From contig CAJNDT010003435.1 of assembly GCA_905221615.1 (NCBI GenBank), positions 333,437-397,436 of the forward strand: DNA of 64,000 nt, written 5' to 3'. The position numbers were made by a program, and so were the translations under genes. The notes below the pieces were generated by a model, which saw only the letters and a list, made by a program, of their open reading frames with translations, was not told the DNA's origin and did no database searches. Position 1 is the first letter of the stretch. Each line of letters opens with the position of its first letter. This document shows, piece by piece, positions 1 through 11,849 of the stretch. The stretch comes from Symbiodinium sp. CCMP2592. Lineage: Eukaryota; Sar; Dinophyceae; Suessiales; Symbiodiniaceae.

Positions 1-560
1 TTAGGGTTTAGGTTTGAGGGTTCAGGGTTTAGGGTTTAGGGTGATGGCAATGTTGGCACGGTTGGGGTCTGAACGATCTGAACTATGGTTGTAGTACAAC
101 TAATGTACATGAAACCAGAGTCCAATGATGAAGGCCCCTGTAGCACATCCTCCTGCACAGAAACGCCGCACCCGATGGGAGTCCGCTCCAACTTCCCCTA
201 AACCCTAAAGCCAAATTACCCTAAACCCTCAACCTTAAACCCTAAATCCCTAAACCCCTAAACGCTAAACCCTAAACCCCAAAGACCCCTAACCCTAAGG
301 CCGACTTCCCCTAAACCCTAAACCCCCAAACTCCCCCAAACTCCCTTAAACCCCTGAACCCTAAACCCCCAAACTCCCCCAAACCCCAGAACCCCGTGAA
401 CCCCCAAACCCTGAAGACGAAACCCCCGCGTTTCTGGGGGGGCGCTCGTCCTTGAACTCCTCCGGCTGACCTGTACCGTTGATGATATATATCCCCCAAG
501 GGTTCCTTTAAAGGGATCTTTAAGGGGTTCCTTTAAGGGATCTATAGGGTTTTAGGGTTT
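1..560. repeat. Telomere-like (TTTAGGG)/(CCCTAAA) interspersed tracts, both orientations
   Basis: 1-43 and 541-572 read TTTAGGG-like on +; 195-410 reads CCCTAAA-like. The units are degenerate and spaced by unrelated sequence, so this is interspersed telomere-type DNA rather than a chromosome end. 486-545 also carries the GGGTTCCTTTAAAGGGATC repeat. No gene seen. Confidence 0.85.
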
Positions 561-571
561 AGGGTTTAGGG

Positions 572-681
572 TCTAGGTTGATGGTAAAAATCCTGCAATG
601 CCTGAAGGACCCGAGACGATGGGAATTATGGTATATTCCTTATTATGGGAGTAATGCAAGATTTATATCATCAACCGTATC
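572..681. mobile_element. Family D inverted-repeat element (diverged copy)
   Basis: Ends resemble TTGATGATATAAATCCTGC and its complement at 649-681; the left arm is degraded. Core has GGAATTATGGTATATTCC, shared with the copies at 2666, 26128 and 35063. Confidence 0.6.
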
Positions 682-1411
682 ACCAGGGCGTTGCGGTAAA
701 GGGCAATAATAAAGGAGCCTTTGTGCTGGAATAGGGTTTAGGGTTTAGAGGAATCGATTGTAGAACAAATGTACAAGGACTACGAGCACGACGAGATTCC
801 ATATCAGTTCATGATAATTCTGGATGTGCCTTCCTAAGGCACTTGCCTGCTCGTATACGCTTTAAGGTTTGGCGTTTATGATGCCTGCTTCTGCTGCCGC
901 CATGTTTCCACGGGGCGTGGCATTCTTCCATTTAGTCCCGACATACCTTATAACGCCAAGATGACTATCTATCTACATATATATATACACACATAGTACA
1001 CCACAACACCCCCGTCGCGAACCCTAAGCCCTTAACCCTGAAACCCCAAGCCGCATTATTAAGGACCCTGTATTGTGCACATGGCTTCACAGTTATCTGA
1101 AGCCTCCGATCCACTTTGGAGCACAGAGGTAGCCTCAGCAACTTCATACCCAGACCCTCGCAACCGCCATGGAGATCGGTTTAGGGCCATTTAGGTTTAG
1201 GGTTGAGGGTTTTAGGGCTTGGGGTTTAGATGTTGATTTCCAAAATTTAGGGCTTGGGGTTAGTTTAGATCTTGATTCCCAAAAATGCAACTTTAGGCTT
1301 TGGGTTCAGATGTTTGATTCCCCAAAAATGCAAGCTTCGCCCGCCAGGCCTTGCAGAAGTCACCCGAACTACAGCAAGCCTTGTCTGCTCGATTGGCCGC
1401 TTCTCTTCATA

Positions 1412-1511
1412 GTAAGTATGGTTATAAGTACCCTAATTGGGGTTATAAGCAGTTATAAGTATAGTTACCCTAATAATAACCTTAGTTACTAAGTCCCATG
1501 ATCCTTTAACT
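1412..1511. mobile_element. Family C element, right end intact
   Basis: Right end CTTAGTTACTAAGTCCCATG ATCC is shared with copies at 2351, 3354, 9197 and 55524; left end eroded. The rest of 1.5-2.3 kb is telomere-like DNA and unassigned sequence. Confidence 0.55.
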
Positions 1512-2350
1512 AACTACTCATAGGAGGCCAAATGGGGTTTTAGCCTATGGGGGTTTAGTAGGGATTAGGGTTCCCATAATAGGGTTCATATTAAGGAACC
1601 CCTACCCCAAGAATCTTAAACCCCCCTCTTTGGCCTCGAATCATCTCTGAAGTTCAACCCCAAACCCCTAAAGCCCTAAACCCCTAAACCCCTACCTTAG
1701 GCCGGAACAACCTACCTTTTTAAGGACTTATATAAGGAAATCATAATAAGGAGCCCTAAAAAGGTAGGCTATTCAGGGTTAAGGTAAACCCTAAACCCCT
1801 AAACCCTAAACCCTTAACCCCTAAACCCTAAACCCTGAACACCATGGAAGGCTTAAGCTCAAGCCTGGATGTTCCTTCTCCAAGCCTCCCAACAGGAGCT
1901 TGGACTACTGGAGTTGGAGTTCAGTGTTTCGAGTTGAAAACCCTTGGGTCTCTGTTAGGGTTCTTATATGGATCCTAATATATTGGGGTTATAGGGCCAG
2001 GGCTTCTTAATCAGGTTCCCACATTAGAGTCTAGAGTTTGGGTTGAGTTGCACACAGCCGGACAGCCAAGGCAAATGCCCTGCGATGCAGCGGCACGGCC
2101 TCCACTTGCGCCCTGACGCGGCCGTTGGAGTTCCAGAGTGTGACGGTTTAGGACTGAGGGCTTCACGTGGTGTTAGAGTGTGTGTGTGGGGACTATGGGG
2201 TTTAAGGTGTCCTAAGGTCTGATTTGGCCTTTGGGATTTTTGCAGGCATGGGATGTGCTGCTTTCGGATGCTATAGCGGCTCAGACTGCCGACTGCCGAG
2301 AAAAAGGCGTTATTCCAACTTAATTCCTAATTCCTCAACCCTTAAACCGT

Positions 2351-2472
2351 ACTTAAAGGATCATGAGGCTTAGTAACTAAGGTTACTATTTGTGTAATTA
2401 TACTAGTAAGTACTTATAACCCCAATTAAGGTACTTATAACCATACTTACTAAGTCCCATGATCCTCCAAGT
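2351..2472. mobile_element. Family C inverted-repeat element
   Basis: ACTTAAAGGATCATGAGGC at the left pairs with the complementary end CATGATCCTCCAAGT at the right. The interior has TACTTATAACCCCAATTAAG. No coding capacity. Confidence 0.75.
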
Positions 2473-2665
2473 AAGCCAACCTCTAAAGCCCTTACAAAGC
2501 CCATGCATAAACCTTACACAGGCTCTATGCTGCCTCATGAGACCTTTTCAAACCCTTCAAAATTGAAAAATAACCTTCCAACCCAAGCCCTTCCAAAGCG
2601 CTTCATGCCCAAGAAAGGCCCAGAGACCCTAAACCCTAAACCGTAAACCCTAAACCCTAAACCCT

Positions 2666-2768
2666 ACGGTTGATGATATAAATCCTGCATTACCCATAAT
2701 AAGGAATATACCATAACTCCCATAGTCTAGGGTCCTTAAGGTAATGCAGGATTTATATCATCAACCGT
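2666..2768. mobile_element. Family D inverted-repeat element, near-perfect copy
   Basis: ACGGTTGATGATATAAATCC and its exact complement form the ends; inner arms CTGCATTACC/GGTAATGCAG extend the pairing to about 30 bp. Inserted in (CCCTAAA)-like DNA. Confidence 0.85.
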
Positions 2769-2992
2769 ATCACGCTCTCTAAAGCCCGAAAGCATCAGCA
2801 ACCCAAGGCCCGAAAGCTTGTTCTGCTTTCGAGCCTCTTCAGCCCTAAACCCTACACCCCAAAACCCGAAACCCTAAATTTCCTTTTTTCTTCGGAATAT
2901 ACCCTAAATTATAGTAGGATCCCTAGTATGATTTAAGGTCTATTCCTTAATTCAGGGATATTGGAGTCTTTGATTACCCCACGCAACCCCAG

Positions 2993-3072
2993 GCAGTGGC
3001 GGCGATGTGACTCCCTCGGAGTCCCCACCGGCCGGACCCACCTTGGATCCCTCGGAGCATTTCGGCTTCTGA
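2993..3072 (+). CDS. Possible terminal exon, unknown protein
   Basis: Acceptor CCCAG, then frame SGGDVTPSESPPAGPTLDPS followed by EHFGF and TGA. It is a GC-rich, low-complexity but non-repeat island in otherwise telomere-like DNA, followed directly by family J. Evidence is composition, a good acceptor and a stop only. Confidence 0.3.
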
Positions 3073-3116
3073 GGTAGGGTGGTGGAGAGTCGTAGAGAAA
3101 TTTGCACACGCTTTTC

Positions 3117-3223
3117 GACCTAGAGTAGGCCCTTATTCCCTTTTTAAGGGTTCAGGTTCCCTTGAAAGCCCCTTTATACCAGAAGGTCACCTTTTTTATT
3201 CCTATGTTACTCTTGGGTCTAGT
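3117..3223. mobile_element. Family J element
   Basis: GACCTAGAGTAGGCCCTTAT .. ACTCTTGGGTCTAG ends; inner ATTCCCTTTTT/AAAGG arms. Other copies at 6257 and 37668. It lies 45 bp after a possible stop codon (3072). Confidence 0.65.
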
Positions 3224-3353
3224 AGAGCCTCTACAGGTTTGTTTGCACGGCTTCAGCAGGATCCACAGGGTTTCGGGGTTGGGGGTTGCCAGCTTGAGAG
3301 AGAGGGTTAGGGGCATTGACTGCTTCAAAGTTTGGAGCTCACAGACAAACCAT

Positions 3354-3446
3354 ACTTAAAGGATCATGAGACTTAGTAAGTAAGGTTACTATTTGTGTAA
3401 TTATACTAGTAAGTACTTATAACCCCAATGAAGGTACTAATAACCA
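3354..3446. mobile_element. Family C element truncated at the right
   Basis: The left end is identical in type to the copy at 2351, but the right arm stops at about 3446, where unrelated sequence begins. Confidence 0.6.
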
Positions 3447-3539
3447 TAGAGGGCAACCAGGTGAGGGTTTGAGGGGCCAAGGATGGTACTGGAGCCCGAT
3501 AACACCAGAAGAGAAGAGTGCCTCCGAACTACATTGTGT

Positions 3540-3770
3540 GTACGTATGTATGTATGTATGTATGTATGTATGTATGTATATCGCTGTTCGCTTTTCGTGG
3601 CGTTGAGTCCTGGTTTGGTATGTATGTATGTATGTATGTATGTATGTATGTATATATATATATATATACATATACACACATATACAATCATATACATGCG
3701 CTGCTATATTGGACTCAGGTATGTATATATATATATATGTATACACACATACTATAGTATTCGTACTACA
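3540..3770. repeat. (TGTA)n and (TA)n microsatellites
   Basis: TGTA repeats at 3541-3581 and 3619-3650, then (TA)n to 3670 and 3722-3740. Open frames here in three phases are translated repeat. 3780-4150 shows no exon I could support. Confidence 0.9.
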
Positions 3771-4627
3771 CCTACATGCTGTGTGGCTGCTGGCAAATGG
3801 ATGCAAGACTGTCGGATGTGTAGTCGTCTTCGGCAGTAATTCTGATGCGACCATGACCAACATTTGGGCATTCCGATTGCAGCGTTACCCCCATGTCCGC
3901 ACCGCAGAGTTTAACGCTGCTTCTTGTTTATGGACATTTGCTGCAGTCATGCAGCAACCCCTGAACCCTAAACCCCTAACCCCCCAAAACACTAAACCCT
4001 GAACATCCCTAAAACCTTAAACGAAACTTTCAAGCTGAGGCACTATGCTGCTTGGCATGCCAGATGCCGGTAGAGAAGGGCTTATTCGGTAGCCCTCGGT
4101 GTGCAGAATTCTGTTGTTCATGCTTGAGGGTTTGGGTTAAAGGTTTAGGATTTCGGGTTTAGTGCTTGGGGTTGTTGGGCTTTATGGTCTTTTCCTGGTT
4201 GCTGCGATGTGGTGCATAGTGTTATAGGTAAGACACCGTTGCGTGCTCGTCGTACCCAGGCGCCACGACGATCCGCCACGGTAGCTCGGCTGCACGTCTT
4301 GGGAGAAAAGGCAAACCTGCAACCCCGAAGTAGCAAAACTCTACCCTCTAAGCTCAAGCCCACGAAGCTCGACGCCCTGAACGCTAAAACAAAAGTGCCT
4401 TACATCCCTAAAGGCCCTAAAGCCTACTATGATAGTCATTACGCTTTCTCGCATTGTTATCATTACCATTGTCATGGTTATTCATCACTAGTATGATAGG
4501 TGTTACTACTGTTGCTAGCTACTACTTTCTCTTTTTCGTTATGGTCAGCATTGCCACCACGATTACAATTAGTATCAATATCATTGTGGTTGTGATTATC
4601 ATGATGATAAGCCTGAACTACAAAAAG

Positions 4628-7183
4628 CCTCCTGGAGCCCTCATCGAGGGCTATGAGGGCGCCTTTGCACAGGGGATTCACGGCGCTAGTGTCGTAACCC
4701 CCTCCTCCGTGTTGGCCCCCGAAATTGTATACAATCTTAAACCCTCTAAACCCGAAACCCTAAACCCGAAACTGCTAAATTCCTAAACCCGAAACATCTC
4801 AGCCCCTTAACCCCAAAACCTTGAAACCCTGACCCCTAAACCCCCTAAACTCCGAACCCCTATAGATCCCTTTAAAGGAACCCTTAGGGTTCCTATAGAT
4901 CCCTTTAAAGGAACCCTTAGGGTTCCTTTAAAGGAGCCCCTAAGCTCTTAGCCCGACGCCCGAATCCAAGGACGTCAACTTCGACCCCGATCTCCCGGAA
5001 GAGTACCGGGATGCTCCTCGACCGAGATAAAAGACTACAATGTACTACAACAGGATACTTGTTTAATATATATGTATATATACTTTTATATATATATATA
5101 TACATACACATTCATATATATATATATATATATACACATATTATATATGTGTATATATATATATATTTATATTTACTCACATTGTTTATACTATTCACGA
5201 TGTACTATACTGCAATCTGAAACCCGATCGTATACTGTCCGGAGATTGGGGGGTGTAGGGGTTCCAGGTCTGTGGTTTTTTGGGGTTTATGGTGCAGGGG
5301 TTTACAGTTTGAGGTGGGTTCGGGGCGTTCGGGCTTGAGGAACTCTCAGGCGTTCATGGTAGGCCTGACGACTGCTAGCAACAGCAGTCATGGTGAGGAG
5401 ACTGCAAAGTGGGACTTATCACAAGATTGGCGGTCATCAGCAGCGCCGCAACCAAGACAGGACTGAAAGGTCACATCAACGATTGGGTTGCCCTGCATGC
5501 TAGCTCACATGACTTCATCGGCCATCCCCCGCCCAAAGCTCCAGTTCTGGAGCTAAGTTTCCACAAATGGGCCCTGAAACCCTGCGCCCTAAACCAAACT
5601 AGCCCTAAACCCTACCTTAACCCCACGTAACCTACCTTTTTATGGACTTGTATTATAAAGAACTCATATTAGGGAACCCTAAAAAGGTAGGTTCCTTAGG
5701 GTCCAGCCCTTAAGGGCCTTAAGCCGGGAGCCGAGGTTCCCTGAGCCCTAAGCCGCCAAAACCTGAAACACTTCTATCCTCGAGTATCCTTCGAAATTTT
5801 GTTTCAGTTTTATGCATATAAAAACCTAAGAGAATATTAACAATTTCTCATTTTTATTATGGTTCTAAGGGGGGTATAGTATCCTCATCCTTCGAACCGG
5901 TAGGGCCCATGGTTTTCATCTGGGCCCTAACATGTTGAATGGAGTTCCTCACAAAGGGTTCCTTTGAAGTGTTTTGGAAGGGTAATGACAGATAAGCAGG
6001 ATAGTCTGGGGCCCAGTTAGAACAAAAAGGGAACCTCCGAAATCACTGTGGGTTCAACTTCCATGTTCTACACTAAGGGGAGATCCGAATTCGACTCGAG
6101 GCCTTCCACCTTTAAGACAACCTTCATCGGATCCGTAAACCCTAAAACAACCTTCATCGAATCCCTAAACCCTAAACCATGAGCCCCAAAACCTAAGCCC
6201 CCAGAGCCTGGATGCTACGAAATCCTTCGAAACCTGCCGGTTTAGGGTGTAGGTCTAGGACCTGGAGTAGCCCCTTATTCCCTTTTTGTAGGGTTCAGGT
6301 TCCCTTATAAGCCCCTTTAAACTAAAAAGGGCACCCTTTTTGATTCCCAGGTTACTCTTGGGTCTAGAGGGGGTTTAGTGGTGTCGGGCTAAGGGTTCTT
6401 GTAAAGACCGCTGCAAAGCACACGCCCTATAACCCTAGACCAGAACCTCTGAAACAAACACCCTTGGGGGACTCTTAAAGGAACCCTTAGAGGAGACCCT
6501 TAAAGGAACCCTTAGAGGAGACCTTTTAAAGGAAACCCTTACAGGAGACCCTTAAGGAAACCCTTAAAGGAGACCCTTAAAGGAAGCAAGGAGACCCTTA
6601 AAGGAAGCACCTTGAAACCGAAGCCGACTACCTAGGATCTCGATCCGGGCTACCGAATTCGTGAGATCAAAGAGCAGGAGCTTTTGCTCGCGGCTCGTCT
6701 TCCTTTAAAGGGCTGAATATTAGTACCTAGACTATTTTTTGGGGGGTTCCTGATTTAATAATCACAGCATAATGAGCCCCCAAAGCCTTATTCTAACTCC
6801 TTGAAAGCTTAATCCAGCAGGGTTGCTGCAGGTGTGTAAGGTTTCTAGGATTTTTTGAGGGCTCAATTGAAGTTCTCAATGTTTGTTGGCAGGGCTTGGG
6901 GTGTAGGTCTAGGTTGTATAGGGCGTCGCAAGGGAGCTATTGGACTAGACTCTTTCAGGGCCCCGATCGTTTTTGTGCTTAGTGCTCATATCCTTTCATC
7001 TCAGTGAGTGGAAATGGCTTTGTCTTCAAGCCCTCCCCAAACACCCTTACAAGACATAAAAACCGTACTGCACCCTGAAGCAGAAAGCCTAAACCTCTTC
7101 GATCTGAGGAAATTCAAGACAAGTACGAGCGCGCCCTCGCCGCTGCGCCGGAGCTTCTGCAGAGCCTCGACAGCTCGGAGTAG
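4628..7183 (+). CDS. 3' part of an unrecognised multi-exon gene
   Basis: Exon candidates: 4628-4674 (PPGALIEGYEGAFAQG), 4952-5009 (PTPESKDVNFDPDLPEEYR), 6636-6677 (DLDPGYRIREIKEQ), 7109-7183 (EIQDKYERALAAAPELLQSL then DSSE and stop TAG). GA donors at 5010 and 6678 join in phase 0 with acceptors AG|GAT and AG|GAA, with GGAT or AGGA repeated at the two ends. The C-terminus is helical and charged, probably a short coiled coil. The first exon is the least certain. The intron 5010-6635 contains AT microsatellite, family I and J elements and the AAAGGAACCC repeat. Function unknown. Confidence 0.5.
4861..4940. repeat. AGATCCCTTTAAAGGAACCC short tandem repeat
   Basis: About three copies of a unit with the internal palindrome CCTTTAAAGG. 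The same unit recurs at 486-545, 6460-6610, 18815-18880, 27130-27185, 40325-40380 and 40600-40680, often inside introns. Confidence 0.75.
5058..5172. repeat. (TA)n-rich microsatellite
   Basis: TATATA and TATACATA runs immediately after exon 4952-5009, inside the putative intron. Confidence 0.9.
5612..5706. mobile_element. Family I element
   Basis: Arms ACCTACCTTTTTATGGACTT .. AACCCTAAAAAGGTAGGTT. Other copies at 27257, 37027, 38677 and 39442; a diverged copy near 1705-1770. 5.75-6.25 kb downstream: no gene seen. Confidence 0.7.
6257..6367. mobile_element. Family J element
   Basis: GGACCTGGAGTAGCCCCTTA at the left and ACTCTTGGGTCTAG at the right, with internal TTCCCTTTTTGTAGGGTTCA. Within the putative intron 5010-6635. 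Confidence 0.7.
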
Positions 7184-7502
7184 GGCTTCATGGGGCTCAC
7201 CCTTAACGATAACTGTAAGCTTCTTAAACCAAATTAGGGATCCTGATGCAATTTAAGGTATATTCCTCAAATCAGGACTATTGGAGTCTCTGGGTACCCT
7301 TAACCCTAACTCTGAGCTTCAGGCTCCTGCAAGGAGGGAAGATGCACGAAGCTTTCGCTCTCTCCATCTGTCTCAAGTCATGCAACATTTTGAGGGCTTC
7401 GGGTTCAGGCTTTCAGCGAGCAGAGGGACCTTAATGATTAGAGTAGGGTGCTGCGGTCACTACAGTAACTATAGCATCATGATGCACTCAGGGCGGGGTA
7501 AT

Positions 7503-7613
7503 CTAGGATGCCCAGTAGTACCCTTATTCCCTTTTTGTAGTCCTAGGTTCCTTATAAAGTTACCCAATACCAAAAAGAGAGGCCTTTTTTTCTTAGGTTA
7601 CTGGGTATCCTAG
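7503..7613. mobile_element. Family J-variant element
   Basis: CTAGGATGCCCAGTAG .. TTACTGGGTATCCTAG inverted ends. A near-identical copy sits at 11386-11500. Confidence 0.75.
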
Positions 7614-7633
7614 TAATTAACCCCTAAGCCCAG

Positions 7634-8010
7634 GTGGGCCACGGATGTGTTGCCAAATGCAGCAGCGGCGCAGGCGGCAGAGGAGCCACTGAGCACAGCG
7701 TTGCCTGTGGGAGTACCTCATTCTGGGTTCAGGGTTTAGGGGTTTCAGGGTTTGGGGTTCAGGGTTTAGGGTTCAGGGTTTGGGGGTTCAGGGTTTACGA
7801 AGTCTTGCCGCTTTGGCTCTCATATTTCTGATTTGAGTCGGTTTGCTTGGGGCTGGCTGCGCGCACGATGGTACTTCCAACTTGTTATGGGCAATGCAGG
7901 ACTTTTAAATCAGCAGCAGCTCCCCCACGAGGACCCCACGGCTGCTTCGGGCGAGACGGCTCCGGGCGCAGAGGATGACGAGCTCCTGGGAGGCCACAGG
8001 GGGCACCTGT
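7634..8010 (+). other. Two exon-like islands, unknown gene
   Basis: 7634-7695 after acceptor CCCAG reads WATDVLPNAAAAQAAEEPLS. 7905-8010 reads QQQLPHEDPTAASGETAPGA and then EDDELLGGH. Both are Ala/Glu-rich, unlike the flanking TTTAGGG-like DNA (7728-7795, 8008-8046). They could be 5' exons of the next gene or 3' exons after 7183. No recognised domain. Confidence 0.35.
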
Positions 8011-9196
8011 TTAAGGGTTTAGGGGTTTAGGGTTTAGGGGTTCAGGGTCATCCAGACCCCTGAACTAAGGGTGCCATGAGGGCTCTATGAGGCTTATTTC
8101 AGGGTTCTATCTGTAAGGGTTTCTACTAGTCATGCTAGTCACTACAGGGAGTCTATGAGGGTCTCGGGTTCATAGGACCTCCTACAAAGGTTCTGTATTC
8201 GATTTGTTGGTGCAAAGCCAAGCCCCCAATCCCCCAACCTCGACACCCTGAGCTCAAAACCCCAACTCTGAAGCCCGAAACCTGCATGAGACCAGATCTT
8301 TCCCGAAGCCTGTAGACCCAGATCTGGAACGGTTGCTTCTGATCTGAAACCGTAAACCCTAAACCTCTATAGTAATTAGACAAGCCTCCAACTGTTCGTT
8401 CGCGCCGCGAGGAACTCCCGCAGTGGACGGAGGCCGGGAGCTGCACCACCGTTCTCTTCTGCATGTTGAAACAAAAGGTCGTAGACATGATGGTAGTCAG
8501 TTGCAGAAGTGTAGTTGTAGTAGCATTGTGCCCATGAGAATGGCCGAGGAGATGTTAGTAGTTGTAGTATACAGTACCCCGCAGCTGTCGTCGTCAGTTT
8601 TGTCGTCGTGGTACACCCGAAACCCTAAGGGCTAGCAGCAGGAATTTCAACAGAAACAGCTGACCTCTGGGTGGTATCTCCGTAGTCCCTTCATGTGAAG
8701 ACCCTTGTCGCCGGCAGCAGCTGTGTGTTGTCGCGCTAAGGGTAAAAGTAAAGTTGTTTTACATTCTCCTGGGGTTGTGACATGCCGGGAGGCTATGACT
8801 CTGTGACCATGCTGCCCTTAATTCCGTCACTGCGGGCCTGAAGAAACTGTACGGTAATCATACGAGGGGGTGGGGGGTGGTAGTTCAATGTATGTATTAT
8901 CCCCTTATCCTCCCGACGAAAATCCTATGCAAAATTTCAGGACTCTTTATATTACATATTACATGTACTGAATTACGTACCAACACTATTTTAGGGGTTC
9001 CTTTTTGTATTTGTAGTATAGTGGGCTCCAAAACCCTATTCTAATCATTAAGGGCCCTAGGCCCTTAACCCTAAACCCAATAGTACCTTTATGGTATCCC
9101 TTAAAAAGAACCCTACCTTTACAGTATCCCTTAAAGAGAATCCTATTCTAACTATTAAGGCCCCTATACTACGTTGGTGAGGCTCTAGCCTTGCTA

Positions 9197-9313
9197 GAAG
9201 GATCATGAGACTTAGTAAGTAAGATTATAAGTACCTTAATTGGGGAGATATAAGCTATTATAAGTATGGTTACCTTATTTATAACCCCAGTTACTAAGTC
9301 CCATGACCCTTCA
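9197..9313. mobile_element. Family C element
   Basis: AAGGATCATGAGACTTAGTA at the left and ACTAAGTCCCATGACCCTT at the right, with internal GTACCTTAATTGGGG. 8.6-9.2 kb otherwise holds a diverged family G element (about 8980-9065) and no supportable exon. Confidence 0.7.
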
Positions 9314-9573
9314 AATTATAAGTAGGGCATGTATACTTATAATCCCTATTAGAGGAGAGGACTTAGTTCTAAGTATACCCCTGAACCCTAAACCCTATAC
9401 CCTTATAGAATCCCTATAGACCCCTTTAAGGGACCGAACCTCCAAGTGAACTGATTTCAGAGCCGATCCGATGCCCGGAGCTGAAACCCTGCGCAGGGCC
9501 TTCTGCTTCAGAGGCAAGCGCTGCCGGCGCACAGTTGGGAACTCAGGGCCGTGGGTCTCATGCTGCCATGGGT

Positions 9574-9652
9574 ATCTGGACCCCCAAAGTATGTAGAATA
9601 ATGGCCTTTTATAGGTATTGCGCCAGTATTTTACCTACTTTGCAGGGTTAAG
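9574..9652. mobile_element. Family F element
   Basis: GACCCCCAAAGTATGTAGAA TAATGGCC .. TTTTACCTACTTTG. Copies at 11850, 23697, 25912, 43165 and 46180. Confidence 0.7.
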
Positions 9653-9675
9653 TATATGTCTCGATATGTCTCTTC

Positions 9676-9965
9676 TTGTATATGATATGTATATATTGTA
9701 TTTATGACAAGCTGATGCATCTAGCTGTCTACATGTCAAACTATCTATCTTTATTTCTATCGCTCTATCATATCCACCGATCTATCTATATCCTATATCT
9801 GTATTTACGTCTATATCTGAGCTGTATCTCTATCTGTCGATCTGTCTATCTGTCTTTGTATCTACCTATGTATCTACGGATCTGTCTATCTATCTATCTA
9901 TCTACCGATCTATCTATATCTTGTTTATAAATAAATAGAAATATATATATATATATATATATGTC
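9676..9965. repeat. (ATCT)n/(TCTG)n and (AT)n microsatellite block
   Basis: Imperfect TATC/TCTA units from 9741 to 9925, then (AT)n at 9940-9962. The 84-codon Tyr/Leu/Ser ORF here is translated repeat. Confidence 0.9.
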
Positions 9966-10372
9966 AGTTCGCTATCCATACTTGTATATCTATAGGGTCT
10001 CTGCCAGCAGTTGCACCTATCCTTGTAACCGTAGCGCCAGGCTGCAGCATTGCATGTGAGCACACTGCTGCCAAGGATGGCCCCACCTCACAGCTTCACA
10101 TCTGCGGGCAGCGACCACACTCTGGCAGATGCGATCATGCCGCTTGCAAAACGCTGACCCTAAACCCTAAAGCCCCAGGGTTTGGGGTAGTTTAGGGCTC
10201 GGGTCGCCAGCTAGTGGGCCCCTAAACACCCTGTGCATGAAAATTTTCGCAGTCCCCTCCTGCTCACCACCACGAGCGAAGGCACGGCGTACAGACCTCT
10301 GGACATGCCGAGGCTGCAGAGGTCACCCAGTCGCATATCAGGACAGTTGATGTGGCTTCTGCACCAAGTGCC

Positions 10373-10486
10373 TACTTGGAGGTTCAGGGGTAGTTATAAG
10401 TAGGGTTATAAGTGCCCTCATATGGCTTCTAAGTATAGTTACCCTACTTGTGACCCTACTTATAACTGCCCATGAACCTCCAAGTA
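10373..10486. mobile_element. Family B inverted-repeat element
   Basis: TACTTGGAGGTTCAGGGGTA .. CCATGAACCTCCAAGTA, with second arms AGTTATAAGTAGGG/CCCTACTTATAACT. Six complete copies occur in the window. Confidence 0.85.
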
Positions 10487-10568
10487 GACCTGCACCCTTA
10501 AGCTGTAAACCCTGAAACATCTGCCCGAAAAACTAAAAGACCTTAACCCCGCAACCAATATAGATATG

Positions 10569-10671
10569 CGGAGTTTCCGAACATTAGGGGTACCTTATCT
10601 GAGGGTCCTTACAATAAGGACCCTATCATTTAGGGTACTATATTTGGATCCCCTATTTTGGGAAACTCCCA
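10569..10671. mobile_element. Family A inverted-repeat element
   Basis: CGGAGTTTCCGAACATTAGG .. TTTTGGGAAACTCCCA with TG target duplication (10567-10568 and 10672-10673). Confidence 0.85.
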
Positions 10672-11112
10672 TGCTGTGTCGACGACAAATCTGGAGTCGA
10701 GACCTAGCAGCACCCAGCACTTGCAGCAGGGGGCTCAGTAACGTTTCAGATTTCAGGCCTTTTTGAACGTCGGCAAACTTCATGCGCCGAGCAAAAGCAA
10801 GAGCCTTGTTCAGAAAAGTTTGCTTAAGGATTCGTGGTTTAGGGGTATCAGGCTGACCCTAAACCCTAGACCCCAAAGCCCAAACTCAACAGAATCAAGT
10901 CGAAGCCAAACCTGAAGGTCCAAAGCCTCAGTTTGTTCGGAGAAGTCAAAGGAGTTATTGCCTGTTATCATTGCAAGAGCATAGCGTAGGATTCCATACG
11001 GTTTTGGGGGTTCAGGGTATAGTGTAAGATTTTCTACGGTTTTCTGGTTTAGGGCGTAGTACAAAAATTCTACAATGGGTTGAACAGAAGGTTCCTCGAA
11101 GTCGAACAGATG

Positions 11113-11215
11113 TGGGAGTTTCGAAAATTAGGGGTACCTTATTTTGGGGTCCTTATAGTAAGGATCCTACTATTTAGGGTGCTATATTAGGGTCCCCTAT
11201 TTTCCGAAACTCCCA
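11113..11215. mobile_element. Family A inverted-repeat element
   Basis: TGGGAGTTTCGAAAATTAGG .. TTTCCGAAACTCCCA with TG target duplication. The central AAGGATCCT is conserved in the family. Confidence 0.88.
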
Positions 11216-11385
11216 TGTGACAGCAGTCTTTCAAGGCATCTGGCATCGTGCCGACATTCGGAGCCAACGCAGAGGTTCACCGATGTTTGTAGTGTTGTGA
11301 TTTTGCTGAGTGCCGCAGCAAAAACCTCCAGCGGCTTTGGAGATTTAGGGTTTTAGGGTTTCGGGTTTCGAGGTAGGGCTTAGGG

Positions 11386-11500
11386 CTAGGATGCCCAGTA
11401 GTACCCTTATTCCCTTTTTGTAGTCCTAGGTTCCTTATAAAGTTATTACCCAATACCAAAAAGAGAGGCCTTTTTTTTCTTAGGTTACTGGGTATCCTAG
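11386..11500. mobile_element. Family J-variant element
   Basis: CTAGGATGCCCAGTAG .. CTGGGTATCCTAG; near-identical to 7503-7613. Sits 14 bp before the exon-like island at 11514. Confidence 0.75.
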
Positions 11501-11513
11501 AGGGTATCGCGAC

Positions 11514-11614
11514 GGCAGGGATGGTTGAGTTTTGTGGGTGCAATTGGACAGCGCTCAAGGCCATAGCGCAGGCGATGAAAGATACTGCGGTCTGCAGATC
11601 AACCAGGCCGTAAT
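11514..11614 (+). other. Possible terminal exon
   Basis: Open frame ATAGMVEFCGCNWTALKAIA then QAMKDTAVC and a TAA near 11612, just after a family J-variant element. Non-repetitive and exon-like in composition. Could close the gene whose islands lie at 9.5-10.4 kb, about 0.6 kb before the hydrolase gene. Family unknown. Confidence 0.3.
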
Positions 11615-11849
11615 GTAGGGGCCTTGCAGATACCGATACTATTTTGGGGGTTCCTTATTAAGTATAGCATAATGGGCGCCAAAACCCTATTCTAATTATA
11701 AAGGCCCCTATACAACGCCTTCAAACCGTGGGTCCTAAGCTTCACGGACTTGCTGCTTCAATCTGAGGCTGCCAGAATCCTTAAACCCAAAACCCATTAG
11801 GGGTTTAGGGCATAGGGTCCACTATAACAGCATTATACTTGTACCTTAC

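Larger units (their letters stand above)
9481..10369 (+). other. Exon-like islands at 9.5 and 10.0-10.4 kb
   Basis: 9483-9575 reads ETLRRAFCFRGKRCRRTVG. 10041-10150 reads CSIACEH and later HICGQRPHSGRCDHAAC, a Cys/His spacing that recalls NF-X1-type zinc fingers but is too short to call. 10253-10369 reads TSGHAEAAEVTQSHIRTVDV and ends at a possible GC donor just before a family B element. The strand is + if coding. Confidence 0.3.

Noticed and set aside
1..45. Chromosome end (telomere) at the left edge
   Set aside because: The TTTAGGG units are degenerate, short and recur throughout the next 42 kb in both orientations.
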